Below, piece after piece: positions 9,513 through 18,519 of a stretch of 64,000 nt of DNA. The stretch is from Phaeobacter italicus (GTDB lineage: Bacteria > Pseudomonadota > Alphaproteobacteria > Rhodobacterales > Rhodobacteraceae): positions 85,760 to 149,759 of the forward strand of contig NZ_CVRM01000036.1 of assembly GCF_001258055.1 (NCBI RefSeq), read 5' to 3'. The notes beneath the pieces were generated by a model, which saw only the letters and a program-made list of their open reading frames with translations, searched no databases and was not told the origin of the DNA. The position numbers and the translations under genes are program-made. Each line of letters starts with the position of its first letter. Positions within the stretch are counted from its first letter, which is position 1.

Positions 9513-10421
9513 ATGTACCAAGATCTTCCTCCGCTCACATGGCTGCGCGCTTTTGATGCAAGCGCGCGTTTGCGCAGTTTCACCTTGGCGGCGGGGGAGC
9601 TGGGGCTTACCCCATCCGCGGTCAGCTATCAGGTCCGCGGACTAGAGGCGCAGCTTGGCCACAAGCTGTTTCGCAGAAGCCGAAAGTCACTAGAGCTGAC
9701 CCCCCTTGGTCATGCCTACCTACCGGTGGTGGCCAAGGCTTTTGTCGACATTGACGCGACCACCGCCTCGCTGTTCGGCAAGGACGTCAAGTCCGAGATC
9801 ACAATTCGCTGCCTGGCCTCGTTGAACATCCTGTGGCTGGTTCCGCAATTGGAACGCTTCAAACGAGAGTTCCCGGACAGCAAACTGCGGGTCTTGTCCT
9901 CCTCTTGGGCGGAGAAAGTCGATGGTGACGCAATCGACATCGATATTCGCTACGGCGATGGTCGCTGGGCGGATGGCATGGCTGTGCCCCTTTTGCGCAA
10001 CAAGGTGATCGCTGTCGCCGCGCCGCACCTTGTTGCGTCAGTTGGCTCAGAGGATCTGCAAGAGCTGCCATTGATCGAGCTGGGAGGGGTGGTGGACACC
10101 TGGCAGCATTTCTTTGCCGAGATGGGGTTGAGCGGCGGAGTTCCTGAACCGGTTTTGAAAGTAGATCAATCGCTGATCGCGTTGGAGTTTGCAGCAAAGG
10201 GCCTTGGGGCTGCGTTGGTCGCGGATATCTTTGCGCGTCCCTATCTACAAGAAGGACGTCTGCAACGCATTGGAGATACGGAGCTTTCGACGGATCAGGG
10301 GCATTATATCGTGCTCCCGTTTGATCGAAACCCACACCGAGCGGATGCCGCGGAACTGGCACGCTGGCTGCAAGCGGCGGCCAGGCAGGACCCCCTGTCC
10401 GGTGTTGCAGATGTTCCTTGA
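9513..10421 (+). CDS. LysR-family regulator (GcvA-like)
   Basis: This is a 302-residue LysR regulator with an N-terminal winged helix (LPPLTWLRAFDASARLRSFT, then LGLTPSAVSYQVRGLEAQLG) and a periplasmic-binding-like effector domain. The opening PPLTWLRAF is typical of the GcvA subgroup. It is divergently transcribed from the GMC/enolase/ALDH operon across about 117 bases, the usual arrangement for a LysR protein controlling its neighbour. Inference: it activates that operon in response to a pathway intermediate. I see no clear palindromic operator in the intergenic DNA, which is A-rich near 9460-9490. Confidence 0.88.
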   Translation: MYQDLPPLTWLRAFDASARLRSFTLAAGELGLTPSAVSYQVRGLEAQLGHKLFRRSRKSLELTPLGHAYLPVVAKAFVDIDATTASLFGKDVKSEITIRCLASLNILWLVPQLERFKREFPDSKLRVLSSSWAEKVDGDAIDIDIRYGDGRWADGMAVPLLRNKVIAVAAPHLVASVGSEDLQELPLIELGGVVDTWQHFFAEMGLSGGVPEPVLKVDQSLIALEFAAKGLGAALVADIFARPYLQEGRLQRIGDTELSTDQGHYIVLPFDRNPHRADAAELARWLQAAARQDPLSGVADVP

Positions 10422-10426
10422 TCCAA

Positions 10427-10438
10427 CCCCCTAGGGGG
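10427..10438. promoter_or_regulatory. CsoR-family operator (C5-TA-G5 palindrome)
   Basis: CCCCC-TA-GGGGG is a perfect 12-bp palindrome, flanked by AA and GAT, located 15 bases before the ATG of the CsoR-type gene. G/C tracts around a central TA are the hallmark of operators of the CsoR/RcnR/FrmR family. Its place implies autorepression and control of the downstream exporter. Confidence 0.75.
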
Positions 10439-10452
10439 GATATGTCGACTAT

Positions 10453-10713
10453 ATGGAACACCCTCACAAACACAGGACTCACCCCAAGCTCATCACCCGA
10501 TTGAAAAGGGCGCAGGGCCATTTGCGCCACGTGATCGAGATGCTGGAGGACGAAAAACCCTGTTCCGATATCGCGGTGCAGATGCAGGCCGTCGAGAAAG
10601 CGGTGGGCAACGCCAAGCGGGTTCTGATCCACGATCATATTGACCACTGCATCGGCACCGAAAGCAGCGAAGCGGAGCTGGCAGAGCTGCGCGCGCTTGC
10701 AAAACTGTTGTAG
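10453..10713 (+). CDS. CsoR/RcnR/FrmR-family metal-sensing repressor
   Basis: This is an 86-residue all-helical DUF156 protein. The sensor positions are Cys37 (EKPCSD), His62 (IHDHID) and Cys66 (DHCIG); the spacing of 25 and 4 matches the Cys-His-Cys set of copper sensor CsoR, while RcnR has His and FrmR has Glu at the third position. The N-terminus is His-rich (His3, His5, His7, His10), which is an RcnR-like trait. The family binds DNA as a tetramer and releases it when metal is bound. The gene starts 15 bases after a matching operator and is followed, five bases on, by an MFS exporter, so metal efflux is the likely output. Copper is favoured by the ligand set and nickel or cobalt by the exporter type. 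Confidence 0.88.
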   Translation: MEHPHKHRTHPKLITRLKRAQGHLRHVIEMLEDEKPCSDIAVQMQAVEKAVGNAKRVLIHDHIDHCIGTESSEAELAELRALAKLL

Positions 10714-10718
10714 TTTTC

Positions 10719-11924
10719 ATGCTGTCGATCCTTGCAAACCGGACCTATCGCCACCTGTTCGCGGCTCAGGTCATTGCCTTGTTGGGCACGGGGCTGGCAA
10801 CCGTCGCGCTTGGCCTGTTGGCCTGGAACATTGCGGGTGATGACGCAGGTGTCGTCCTTGGCACAGCGCTCGCAATCAAGATGGTTGCCTATGTGACGCT
10901 TGCGCCGGTGGCGTCGGCGCTGGCTGTTCAGGTTCCGCGCCGAACCATGCTGGTGGGTTTGGACGTGCTGCGTGCGGTGGTTGCCGTTGCGTTGCCCTTT
11001 GTCACCGAGGTTTGGCAGATCTATGTCCTGATCTTCCTCATGCAGGCGGCGTCAGCTGGTTTTACCCCCACGTTTCAGGCGACAATTCCGGACGTTCTAC
11101 CGGACGAGGCAGAGTATACCCGCGCCCTGTCGTTATCCCGATTGGCCTATGATCTTGAAAGTCTGCTGTCGCCAATGCTGGCGGCGGCTCTTTTGACAGT
11201 TGTCAGTTTCCCCGTGCTGTTCGGTGGCACGGTTCTGGGTTTTCTTGCGTCGGCAGTGTTGGTCTTGTCCGTGCCGGTCTCATCGCCGCGCCCCTCAAAA
11301 CCTCGCGGTATCTGGGAGCGCACGACACGTGGGCTGCGCCTGTATCTTGCGACGCCGCGCCTGCGGGGGCTTCTGGCCCTGAATGTGACCGTCGCGGCCG
11401 CATCTTCGATGGTGATTGTGAACACTGTTGTTCTGGTGAAGGGGCGGTTTGAGTTGGGGGAACCCGAGGTCGCGATTGCCCTGTCAGCCTTTGGCGCAGG
11501 ATCAATGGTTGCTGCTTTGCTGCTGCCTCGTGTTCTTGAGATCGTTGCAGATAAACCGATGATGCTGCTTGGCGGGGGCGTTCTGACCGGAGGGCTGTTC
11601 GCCGGTCCGTGGCTGGGCAGTTTCACTGGCATGGTTGTGCTTTGGGCCCTTCTTGGGTGTGGATTCAGCATCGCGCAGACGCCGACCGGCCGCCTTTTGC
11701 GAAGATCGGCCAGCGCAGAAGATCGGCCCGCTCTCTTTGCAGCCCAATTCGCCCTCAGCCATTCTTGCTGGCTCATCACCTACCCGCTTGCCGGCCAAAT
11801 CGGAGCCCGGTTCAGTTTGTCCTCGGCATATTTGATCCTCGGAGGGATTGCGCTGTTGGGCCTTGGCGCGGCGATGGTGCTGTGGCGCAGGTCGCCGGAT
11901 CGTGAGATGCAACAGCGCCTTTGA
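10719..11924 (+). CDS. MFS efflux transporter, possible metal exporter
   Basis: The protein is 401 residues with about 12 hydrophobic segments and the loop signature of the EntS/NreB-type branch of the major facilitator superfamily (PRRTMLVGLDVLRA after helix 2-3, GFTPTFQATIPDVL in the middle). It starts five bases after the CsoR-type stop, so the two are co-transcribed under the palindromic operator. By analogy with nre loci, where a DUF156 regulator controls an MFS nickel exporter, metal export is the leading guess. Against this, the His-rich C-terminal tail of NreB is absent here (the end is RRSPDREMQQRL). The family also exports siderophores and drugs. Confidence 0.75.
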   Translation: MLSILANRTYRHLFAAQVIALLGTGLATVALGLLAWNIAGDDAGVVLGTALAIKMVAYVTLAPVASALAVQVPRRTMLVGLDVLRAVVAVALPFVTEVWQIYVLIFLMQAASAGFTPTFQATIPDVLPDEAEYTRALSLSRLAYDLESLLSPMLAAALLTVVSFPVLFGGTVLGFLASAVLVLSVPVSSPRPSKPRGIWERTTRGLRLYLATPRLRGLLALNVTVAAASSMVIVNTVVLVKGRFELGEPEVAIALSAFGAGSMVAALLLPRVLEIVADKPMMLLGGGVLTGGLFAGPWLGSFTGMVVLWALLGCGFSIAQTPTGRLLRRSASAEDRPALFAAQFALSHSCWLITYPLAGQIGARFSLSSAYLILGGIALLGLGAAMVLWRRSPDREMQQRL

Positions 11925-11977
11925 CAGCGCTAACTGTTCAAGGAATAACGGTGTCACAAACCCTCAGGAGATATGTG

Positions 11978-13276
11978 ATGACCGCCCCGGACCCCCACAC
12001 CTGCGGCGCTGCTGTCGATGCAGCTGGATTTTGGGTTGATGATCAGGGTCATCGCGCTTTCCTGCGCAGCGATGCTCTGCGTCAGTTGAAATTTTTTGAG
12101 GCAAGCCTGGGGGAAACGCCCGGTTTCCAGCAGCTCGACATGCAGGGAAACCACCGCCCTGACGACCTGCAGGAGCTGCACAGTACAACGCGTCTTGTTC
12201 ACTGCTATGCGCTTGCTGAAATGATCGGGCTTGCAGGCGCGGGAAAGATGGTCGAGCAGGGGCTGGCCTACTTGCGGGATTTTCACCATGACAAAGTCCA
12301 CGGTGGTTATGTCTGGGGGCTGCGAGGTAATCAGATCGCTGATCCCCGCAAGCTCGCCTATGGGCATGTTTTTGTTCTGCTTGCAGCGTCGACTGCAAAG
12401 ATGGCCGGGCATGCGGCTGCAGATCCGCTCTTGTCCGATGTGGCAGATGTCCTGGCGGAACGTTTCTGGGAAGAAGAGGCAGGCCTTTTTGCGGATGAGT
12501 GGAGCAGGGATTGGTCGCCGTTTTCAACCTACCGCGGCATGAATGCCAACATGCACGGGGTTGAGGCGCTCCTTGCAGCTTATGAAGCAACTGGACAGGA
12601 GCTGTTCCTGCACCGTGCCGGTCGCATTCTTGATAGGTTCACCGTGCAAATCGCCCCGCAAGAGGGTTGGCGCTTGCCCGAACACTATACGGAGAACTGG
12701 CAGATTGATCGGGCATACTCCGGTGATCCGATGTTCCGCCCGGCAGGTACGACACCGGGGCATTCGCTGGAATTGGGGCGCCTGCTGCTTCACCATTGGG
12801 ATTTGACGGATCGCAGGGATGCAACTGCTCCCAAACGGGCGCGCGCGTTGATCGAACAGGCTTTGACAGATGCTTGGATGGTGGGTGCAAAAGCCGAGGG
12901 GTATTCTATCGAGGGCGGTCTTGCCTACACGCTGAATTTTGATGGATCGATTGCGATGGCAAACCGGTTCTGCTGGCCTGTGACAGAGGCGATCGGCGCG
13001 TTAGCCACGCTTATCAAGCTGGAGCGCAGAGACGAGGACGAACATTGGTATCGGAGATTGTGGCAGTTCGCGTCGGCGCGATTTGTGGATCACAAAAACG
13101 GTGGCTGGATCCCGGAGATCGATCCTTCGGGCAAGCCGAAGATGACGATCTTTGAAGGCAAACCAGACCTGTATCATTCATTCCAGGCGTGCCTGTTTCC
13201 GCTGGCCAAAACGCCGATTGCACATATCCGCAGTGTGCAGGCGTTGGGGCGTGATTTTCTTGCTAGCCCGATCTGA
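11978..13276 (+). CDS. AGE-family sugar epimerase/isomerase (YihS/mannose isomerase-like)
   Basis: This 432-residue protein has the (alpha/alpha)6 barrel of N-acylglucosamine 2-epimerases. Family landmarks are seen: YGHVFVLLAAS, the NANMHGVEALLAAYEATG helix, TPGHSLELGRLLLHHW with the catalytic-loop His, and a late DHKNGGW. These match YihS and bacterial mannose isomerases, which interconvert aldoses and ketoses through an enediol, better than the renin-binding mammalian type. The start at 11978 has AGGAG seven bases upstream; an upstream ATG at 11921 lacks one and would overlap the MFS gene. The 53-base gap suggests it may be in the CsoR-MFS transcript, which would be an odd pairing. Substrate unknown. 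Confidence 0.83.
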   Translation: MTAPDPHTCGAAVDAAGFWVDDQGHRAFLRSDALRQLKFFEASLGETPGFQQLDMQGNHRPDDLQELHSTTRLVHCYALAEMIGLAGAGKMVEQGLAYLRDFHHDKVHGGYVWGLRGNQIADPRKLAYGHVFVLLAASTAKMAGHAAADPLLSDVADVLAERFWEEEAGLFADEWSRDWSPFSTYRGMNANMHGVEALLAAYEATGQELFLHRAGRILDRFTVQIAPQEGWRLPEHYTENWQIDRAYSGDPMFRPAGTTPGHSLELGRLLLHHWDLTDRRDATAPKRARALIEQALTDAWMVGAKAEGYSIEGGLAYTLNFDGSIAMANRFCWPVTEAIGALATLIKLERRDEDEHWYRRLWQFASARFVDHKNGGWIPEIDPSGKPKMTIFEGKPDLYHSFQACLFPLAKTPIAHIRSVQALGRDFLASPI

Positions 13277-13287
13277 TCCGTGAAACG

Positions 13288-13322
13288 CAAACACCCACCC
13301 GCAATGCTGCGAGGGGTGTTTG
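13288..13322. terminator. hairpin between convergent genes
   Basis: CAAACACCC (13288-13296) can pair with GGGTGTTTG (13314-13322), and the inner ACC/GAG and CGCA/TGCG segments extend the stem. It lies between convergent genes and can act in both directions; the T tract is weak. Confidence 0.6.
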
Positions 13323-13338
13323 GTTCCGGATATGAAAA

Positions 13339-15777
13339 TCACTCCGCTGCCAAATCAAAGCTGGCACCGTCGTTTTTCGCCGCCGGTGTGATTGCGGACC
13401 ATTTCAGATCTCCATCGTAGCGTGCGGCCAGCTGGCCGTCGCTGTCCATCGCAATCAGGTGCAGCCAGCGGTTGTCAAACAGGGCGCGAACCGTCGGGTG
13501 ACGTTCCAGAATATCGGTCATCGCCTCCTGCGGCGCTTCGATGATTACCGAAAGGCGCAATGGATCGTGCTGATACGCCTCGCCATCATGCACCGACTGC
13601 CAAGGCAGGCCCGGTTTTGGAGCGCCGCCGTTGCCTTCCAGCACTCCAATGCCACCGACCACGTTGTGCAGCAGCTTGTTGCCACCCCCAAACAGCGTGG
13701 GCGACACGGTTGATCCGTAATACTGCAAGCTGATCCAGCTCGCGACAACGACCGGCGCAGTCATGATCAGCTCTAGCACACCAAAACCGTCATCGGCCTG
13801 CCAGTCGTAGTTGTGCAGGAACGACTGACCATCCAGTACCGTCCCCTCGGTCCGCCCACGCGGGGCGGCGACGAAGGCGCAGCAGCCGGCAAGTCCCCAT
13901 TCGGGGCGCAGCTCGGACCAATCCGTGGCACGGCCAAGGATATCCTCGCCATTGTCTGCACGCGGCAGGCGGGCGGCCCGCTCTGTGCGGGTCAACGCGC
14001 CAGCAGCATCCAGCCATCCGCGGATCTTGGAAAGTTCTGCGGTCAGCCCGGCGGCGACTGTTGCGGGGATGTCCTGCTCATACAAAGTCACCTTGTCAGT
14101 CGTCGTGTAGTGCAGCGCTGGCAGGAACACGGTGTCAGCAGGGATTTCGATCCCCTGCTCGTGCAGTCCGGCCCGGACTGCGCTGTCGTTCAACAGACCG
14201 GCAAGCAGCCGGGCGTTTACATCACCAGCGTATCCGCCGCAGGCGCCGCAATGCAGCGCACTGGCGTGAGGGTTGTTGGCCACGTCCGCACCGTGGCCTG
14301 CAAGCATGACAACACGGGCAAATCCTTTGGTCAGGGACATGGCGGACAGGATCGTCTTGGCCGTCGTCACCTTTGTCGCCAGATCAACAGAGCTGTCCAG
14401 TTGGGGTGCGGGATCAGCCCGGGCGCTGTGGCCGGTGCCGAAGGCATCTTTCAGCAGCTTACCAGCATAAACCGGGCCAGTCGCCTCGACAAAAGCAAAG
14501 GACGATACGGCGGCGAGTTTGAACCGCCCCCAGGCCCGTTTCGCACGTGCCGCATAACGCCGCGCCAAATCTGCATCGCTTGCTTCTACTGCCGAGGAGG
14601 TCACGCCCGGATTGAGCAGAACTGGTCCGCGCCCTTCGCAGACGTCCGAACCAGCTGCCTTGTGGGCTGCTGCCAAACCGAAGAATCCTGCAAACCCGAT
14701 GGTTTTGATCGCACCGTCCTGTGCTTCCAGTGCCCGGCGGAACACTTCGGAGCGGACGTCGATGCAGAAGGCCGCTTGCAATGCAGGCCGCTGGTTTTCG
14801 TCTTCGGCTTCTGTTGTCTTGCGTGCGGCCAACGTCGCCCCAAGTTTACGCTGCTGGGCCCGGTCTCCTGCTTCCTGAAGGATCGCGTCAATGACAAGGT
14901 CCCGGCTTGGGGTGACCGGCGTCTCATGCTCGGCGATGATGTCGTGCCACCGATCGATGATCTGCTCGCGATACTGGTGGAACAGCGCCTCGTCAAAGAC
15001 CATCCGGATCGCCAGCAATTCAACGGTTGTGGTGTCGCTCTTGCCTGCCAGTTCTGCCTGCCACAGCAGGTAGCGGCCATACTGAGCCCAACCTTCGAGG
15101 GTGATGAGATAGCGGTGAAAGGCTGTTGCCGCAGCATCAAAGCCGATCCCCAGGGTTTCCGATGCCCGCCCGATGGCCCGCCACTGCGAGCGGTTGGTCG
15201 CCGATACAAAGGCGCCAAACCCCTTGAGGCCGTGAATTTCCGGGGTCAGATCGCGGCTCGCAAATTGGCGCCAAGCTGCAAAGGTGCCTCCGGTGCGATC
15301 CGGTTGCCACAACGCCTGCCCGTTATCAAAATGGCTTGCCGCAAAGGCGCCGATCCGTTCGCTGATAAGTCCCGGCCAATCAATGCCAGATACGTCTGCA
15401 GCCAGTTCCGCGACAGTTGGCAGCGGGTTCGGTTCGTCCGTGTCACCTGCGTCCAGTGCAGCCTGGATATCCTCAATGGATGGGGCATCAAACGGACCGG
15501 CCACAACGGCCAGAGCGTCCGTCAGATCGTCGTCGAGGATGTCGCCCGCTGCGATCTTGTCCCTCCAGTGGCTCCGAGCCGGAGTGACACGGCCATCCGC
15601 CACACGCGCCAGCCGCGCCGACGCGGTTGCGAGGGGTTCTTCGGTTTGGCCAAGGAACGGGTTCACGGCGACGCTTGAGGTCAGCGGAAAGAGCGGCGGA
15701 ATCTGGCGGCTGGCTGAATTTGCCTTGCTGACAAGCTCCAGGAGCGCGGCGGGGTAGGTTTCATGCTTCATGAACAT
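13339..15777 (-). CDS. dabA: inorganic carbon transporter subunit DabA (DUF2309/UPF0753)
   Basis: This 812-residue protein is the DAB carbonic-anhydrase-like subunit. The zinc and catalytic set known from DabA proteins is complete: Cys338 and Asp340 in [13 protein letters not shown], and His495 and Cys510 in [19 protein letters not shown]. The established model is that DabA, coupled to the proton channel DabB, hydrates CO2 in one direction and traps bicarbonate in the cytoplasm. The ATG at 15777 follows AGGAG at a spacing of nine. dabB lies 18 bases upstream and is read first. No carboxysome or RuBisCO gene is in view, so the bicarbonate more likely feeds anaplerotic carboxylases, by inference. 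Confidence 0.93.
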   Translation of the reverse strand: MFMKHETYPAALLELVSKANSASRQIPPLFPLTSSVAVNPFLGQTEEPLATASARLARVADGRVTPARSHWRDKIAAGDILDDDLTDALAVVAGPFDAPSIEDIQAALDAGDTDEPNPLPTVAELAADVSGIDWPGLISERIGAFAASHFDNGQALWQPDRTGGTFAAWRQFASRDLTPEIHGLKGFGAFVSATNRSQWRAIGRASETLGIGFDAAATAFHRYLITLEGWAQYGRYLLWQAELAGKSDTTTVELLAIRMVFDEALFHQYREQIIDRWHDIIAEHETPVTPSRDLVIDAILQEAGDRAQQRKLGATLAARKTTEAEDENQRPALQAAFCIDVRSEVFRRALEAQDGAIKTIGFAGFFGLAAAHKAAGSDVCEGRGPVLLNPGVTSSAVEASDADLARRYAARAKRAWGRFKLAAVSSFAFVEATGPVYAGKLLKDAFGTGHSARADPAPQLDSSVDLATKVTTAKTILSAMSLTKGFARVVMLAGHGADVANNPHASALHCGACGGYAGDVNARLLAGLLNDSAVRAGLHEQGIEIPADTVFLPALHYTTTDKVTLYEQDIPATVAAGLTAELSKIRGWLDAAGALTRTERAARLPRADNGEDILGRATDWSELRPEWGLAGCCAFVAAPRGRTEGTVLDGQSFLHNYDWQADDGFGVLELIMTAPVVVASWISLQYYGSTVSPTLFGGGNKLLHNVVGGIGVLEGNGGAPKPGLPWQSVHDGEAYQHDPLRLSVIIEAPQEAMTDILERHPTVRALFDNRWLHLIAMDSDGQLAARYDGDLKWSAITPAAKNDGASFDLAAE

Positions 15778-15795
15778 CGTGCAAATCTCCTGGGG

Positions 15796-17346
15796 TTAGG
15801 TTGTGGCCCGCTTTGACCAGCCATCAAGGACACGATCAAAGAGAGCGTTGGCGTAAAGCCCGTTGGACAGGTGAACGCGCAGGCCTGCCGCAGCCGGGTG
15901 GGTGGCCCACAGGGGGAATGTGGCCTGCGCAACCGCAACCAGGCCAAAGCTGATCAAGGCGAGGATGATGAGCGCCCATTCCAGCGGGCCGGGGGATGGA
16001 GTCGCGGGCAGGGTGCCTGCGGTCAATTTCAGTGCGACAATCTGCAAAACGAAGTAGCTGATCGATGTTGCAGCGGCATAGATCACTGTCCGGCGGGTCA
16101 GCGCACCAGGGGCGGCGTCCGCAAATCCCTGAGCCAGCAGATAGGCCACACCAAAGATCAGGATGACGCCAAGGGCGACCGCCTGCACGGACTTGCCGTC
16201 AAAGCCGAAGACGCCCCCGACGACCGCATAGATCACGATCCCGATCCCGAAGGCTTGCATCACATTGCGCGCGCTGGGGACCGCGACGGGACCAGGCCGG
16301 CGGATCGCCGCAACGTTGCTGACGGCTTCACCCGCACTGAGGAAGGCATGGGCCTTGTAAAGCGAGTGCGCCACGATGTGCAGAAGGGCGAGTGGGAACA
16401 GCGCGAGACCACATTGCATGACCATGAAGGCCATCTGAGCAATTGTTGACCATGCCAGAGAGGTTTTGACTGCGGGCTGGGTCAGCATCACAAGGCCGCC
16501 AAAGAGCGCGGTAAAGCCGCCGAGCATCACCAAAAGCGCCATGATGCCGGGTGCAGCGAGCATAACATCTGCAAAGCGGATGAGGAGAAAGCCACCAGCG
16601 TTGATCACGCCTGCATGGAGCAGCGCAGAAACGGGAGTGGGGGCTTCCATGACTTCGGTCAGCCAGCCGTGCACAGGAAACTGGGCCGAGGCCAGAACTG
16701 CGGCCAAAGCAATCCCAAGGGCTGCGAAAACCGTCAGAAGATCCGGTGTTGCGGTGGCCAAGATGGTGGCGATGTCCGTCGTTCCATATGCGCCGACCAG
16801 AACAGCGACCGAAACGGCCAAGGCGGCTTCACTGGCGCGGGCGACCACCGCCTTTTTGCGAGCCGCACGCTGCGCAGTGGTCCGTTCGGGATAAAACAAA
16901 AGCAGCTGATGCAGGCTCAGGCTGGTCGCTGTCCAAGCAAGAAGCAGCTGGATCAGATTGCCAGACATGACCAGAAGAAGAACCGAAGCAAGCGTTGCGC
17001 ACATCCATCCGGTGAATGCGCCCTGCCGCATTTCGCCATCCATATAGGTTGCGCTGTAGCGCAGGACGATCCAACCGATAAAGCTGACAAGGCAGAGCAT
17101 TGTGACGCTCACCGCATCGAGGCGGGCGGAAAGGCCAACGCCATACACCCCGATCAAGGGGGAGGTGGCGGGGCCCTGCAAGATCACTATCAATGCAGAG
17201 ATGGCAGACACCGCGAATGCAGCCAATGCGCCCCATTCGGCCAGGCGGGGCAGGTTGCCGGGGCGTTGTCCTGGAAAATTGCGGGCGCGCAGGGCCAATC
17301 CGATCAGAATGGCGGGTGCCAGAAATGGCAGCAGAGTGAGGAACAT
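15796..17346 (-). CDS. dabB: DabB, NuoL/MrpA-like proton-conducting subunit
   Basis: This 516-residue polytopic protein belongs to the proton-conducting antiporter family. It has about 13 membrane segments and the family core VHGWLTEVMEAPTPVSALLH near residue 230, which carries the conserved Glu and the Pro-rich break, followed by HAGVINAGGFLLIRF. Family length and the tight link to dabA make DabB the clear call over an NADH dehydrogenase subunit. It supplies the proton current that drives DabA. The gene starts the dabBA operon; the promoter lies in the 118 bases shared with the divergent LysR gene. Confidence 0.92.
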   Translation of the reverse strand: MFLTLLPFLAPAILIGLALRARNFPGQRPGNLPRLAEWGALAAFAVSAISALIVILQGPATSPLIGVYGVGLSARLDAVSVTMLCLVSFIGWIVLRYSATYMDGEMRQGAFTGWMCATLASVLLLVMSGNLIQLLLAWTATSLSLHQLLLFYPERTTAQRAARKKAVVARASEAALAVSVAVLVGAYGTTDIATILATATPDLLTVFAALGIALAAVLASAQFPVHGWLTEVMEAPTPVSALLHAGVINAGGFLLIRFADVMLAAPGIMALLVMLGGFTALFGGLVMLTQPAVKTSLAWSTIAQMAFMVMQCGLALFPLALLHIVAHSLYKAHAFLSAGEAVSNVAAIRRPGPVAVPSARNVMQAFGIGIVIYAVVGGVFGFDGKSVQAVALGVILIFGVAYLLAQGFADAAPGALTRRTVIYAAATSISYFVLQIVALKLTAGTLPATPSPGPLEWALIILALISFGLVAVAQATFPLWATHPAAAGLRVHLSNGLYANALFDRVLDGWSKRATT

Positions 17347-17442
17347 GTCGATCTCCCATCAGGCGTGGCAGCAGAGGAGCGCTGCGTTGCCGGACTAGGT
17401 AGAACAGTTCCAGGGTTAGGAAAAATTCATTGTTTTGATCTT

Positions 17443-17465
17443 TTCGTTCTAATAAAATGAACGAA
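17443..17465. promoter_or_regulatory. inverted repeat overlapping the LysR start, candidate operator
   Basis: TTCGTTC (17443-17449) and GAACGAA (17459-17465) are perfect 7-bp arms with a 9-base A/T-rich spacer. The right arm touches the start codon of the LysR gene, a position suited to negative autoregulation, and the element also lies about 100 bases upstream of dabB. Confidence 0.55.
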
Positions 17466-18358
17466 TGCCGCTCAATTATCATCACCTTCGCTACTTCTGG
17501 GCCGTCGCTCATGACGGGAACCTGACCCGCACGGCGCAGCGTCTCAATCTGTCGCAATCGGCACTGTCGGTGCAGATTAAACAGCTGGAGGAGCGTCTGG
17601 GTCACCCCCTGTTTGATCGCCGAGGTCGGCAGCTGCATTTGACCGAAGCAGGGCGCATAACGTTGGATCATGCAGATGCGATTTTCGCTACAGGCCAAGA
17701 GCTTATCGCGACGCTGCAGGAAACAGGGCGCAGTCGGCAGGCGTTGCGGGTTGGTGCCCTTGCGACACTGTCTCGCAACTTTCAGATCGGTTTCTTGCGG
17801 CCAATGTTGGCGCGCACAGATGTGGAGGTGATCGTCCGCTCTGGTAGTCCAACAGAGTTGTTGGAAGGGCTCGCGACCCTCAATCTCGATCTCGTTTTGA
17901 TGAACCGCGAACCCCCAAACGACAGTTTGACACCGTACGAGACGCACCAGATCGCAGATCAGGCGGTGAGCATTGTTGGTTCTCCGGATCGGTTTGATCC
18001 AGAACAGCCCATCCGCAATCTTATCGAAGACCATCCCTTTGTCCTGCCAACCACCGATACCACGATGCGCACAGCATTCGATGCCATGGCAAGTCGACTG
18101 TCCGTGGTGCCTCAGGTGGTGGCCGAGGTGGACGATATGGCAATGATGCGTCTGCTTGCCCGCGAGAACATCGGTCTTGCGCTGGTGGCGCCTATCGTCG
18201 TTCAGGACGAGCTGACCTCTGGGCGTCTGGTCGAAGCCCGAGAGCATCCTCGCATTCGAGAGACGTTCTATGCCATCACCTTGCGCCGCCGGTTCCCCAA
18301 TCCTCTCGTGCAGGAACTGCTGGCTGATCGCAGCGAGGTCTTGGGCACAGCGGGCTGA
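17465..18358 (+). CDS. LysR-family regulator of the dab locus
   Basis: This is a 297-residue LysR regulator with an N-terminal winged helix (LNYHHLRYFWAVAHDGNLTR, then LNLSQSALSVQIKQLEERLG). The effector domain resembles NhaR-type members, with motifs such as RQALRVGALATLSRNFQIGF. It is divergent from dabBA. LysR genes beside dabAB are common in bacteria, and regulation of carbon uptake by CO2 or bicarbonate limitation is the natural inference. The ATG has no obvious Shine-Dalgarno sequence because an inverted repeat covers its upstream side, so translation may be weak. This is not one of the GcvA-like regulators found elsewhere in the window. Confidence 0.86.
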   Translation: MPLNYHHLRYFWAVAHDGNLTRTAQRLNLSQSALSVQIKQLEERLGHPLFDRRGRQLHLTEAGRITLDHADAIFATGQELIATLQETGRSRQALRVGALATLSRNFQIGFLRPMLARTDVEVIVRSGSPTELLEGLATLNLDLVLMNREPPNDSLTPYETHQIADQAVSIVGSPDRFDPEQPIRNLIEDHPFVLPTTDTTMRTAFDAMASRLSVVPQVVAEVDDMAMMRLLARENIGLALVAPIVVQDELTSGRLVEAREHPRIRETFYAITLRRRFPNPLVQELLADRSEVLGTAG

Positions 18359-18519
18359 TGTCACTTGAGGTTTCACCGAAGTGATTGGCCGCCCTATCGC
18401 AGTTGTGAGCAGATGTCACCGCTCGCAGCCACAACTCCTCTCAAACGGCGGGTATAACACCCTCATATGCGTCGCGGCATTTGAGTGGCTGATGTGACCA
18501 CCGTTTTCAGGAGATGAAT

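Noticed and set aside
13813..15678. 621-codon open frame on the plus strand opposite dabA
   Set aside because: dabA on the other strand has full-length family identity and catalytic residues; the opposing frame has no recognisable domain and is rich in Arg, Gly and Cys as shadow frames are.
16829..18376. 515-codon minus frame spanning the LysR gene and the start of dabB
   Set aside because: It runs across two real genes and their promoter, has no ribosome site and its C-terminal part is dabB read out of frame.
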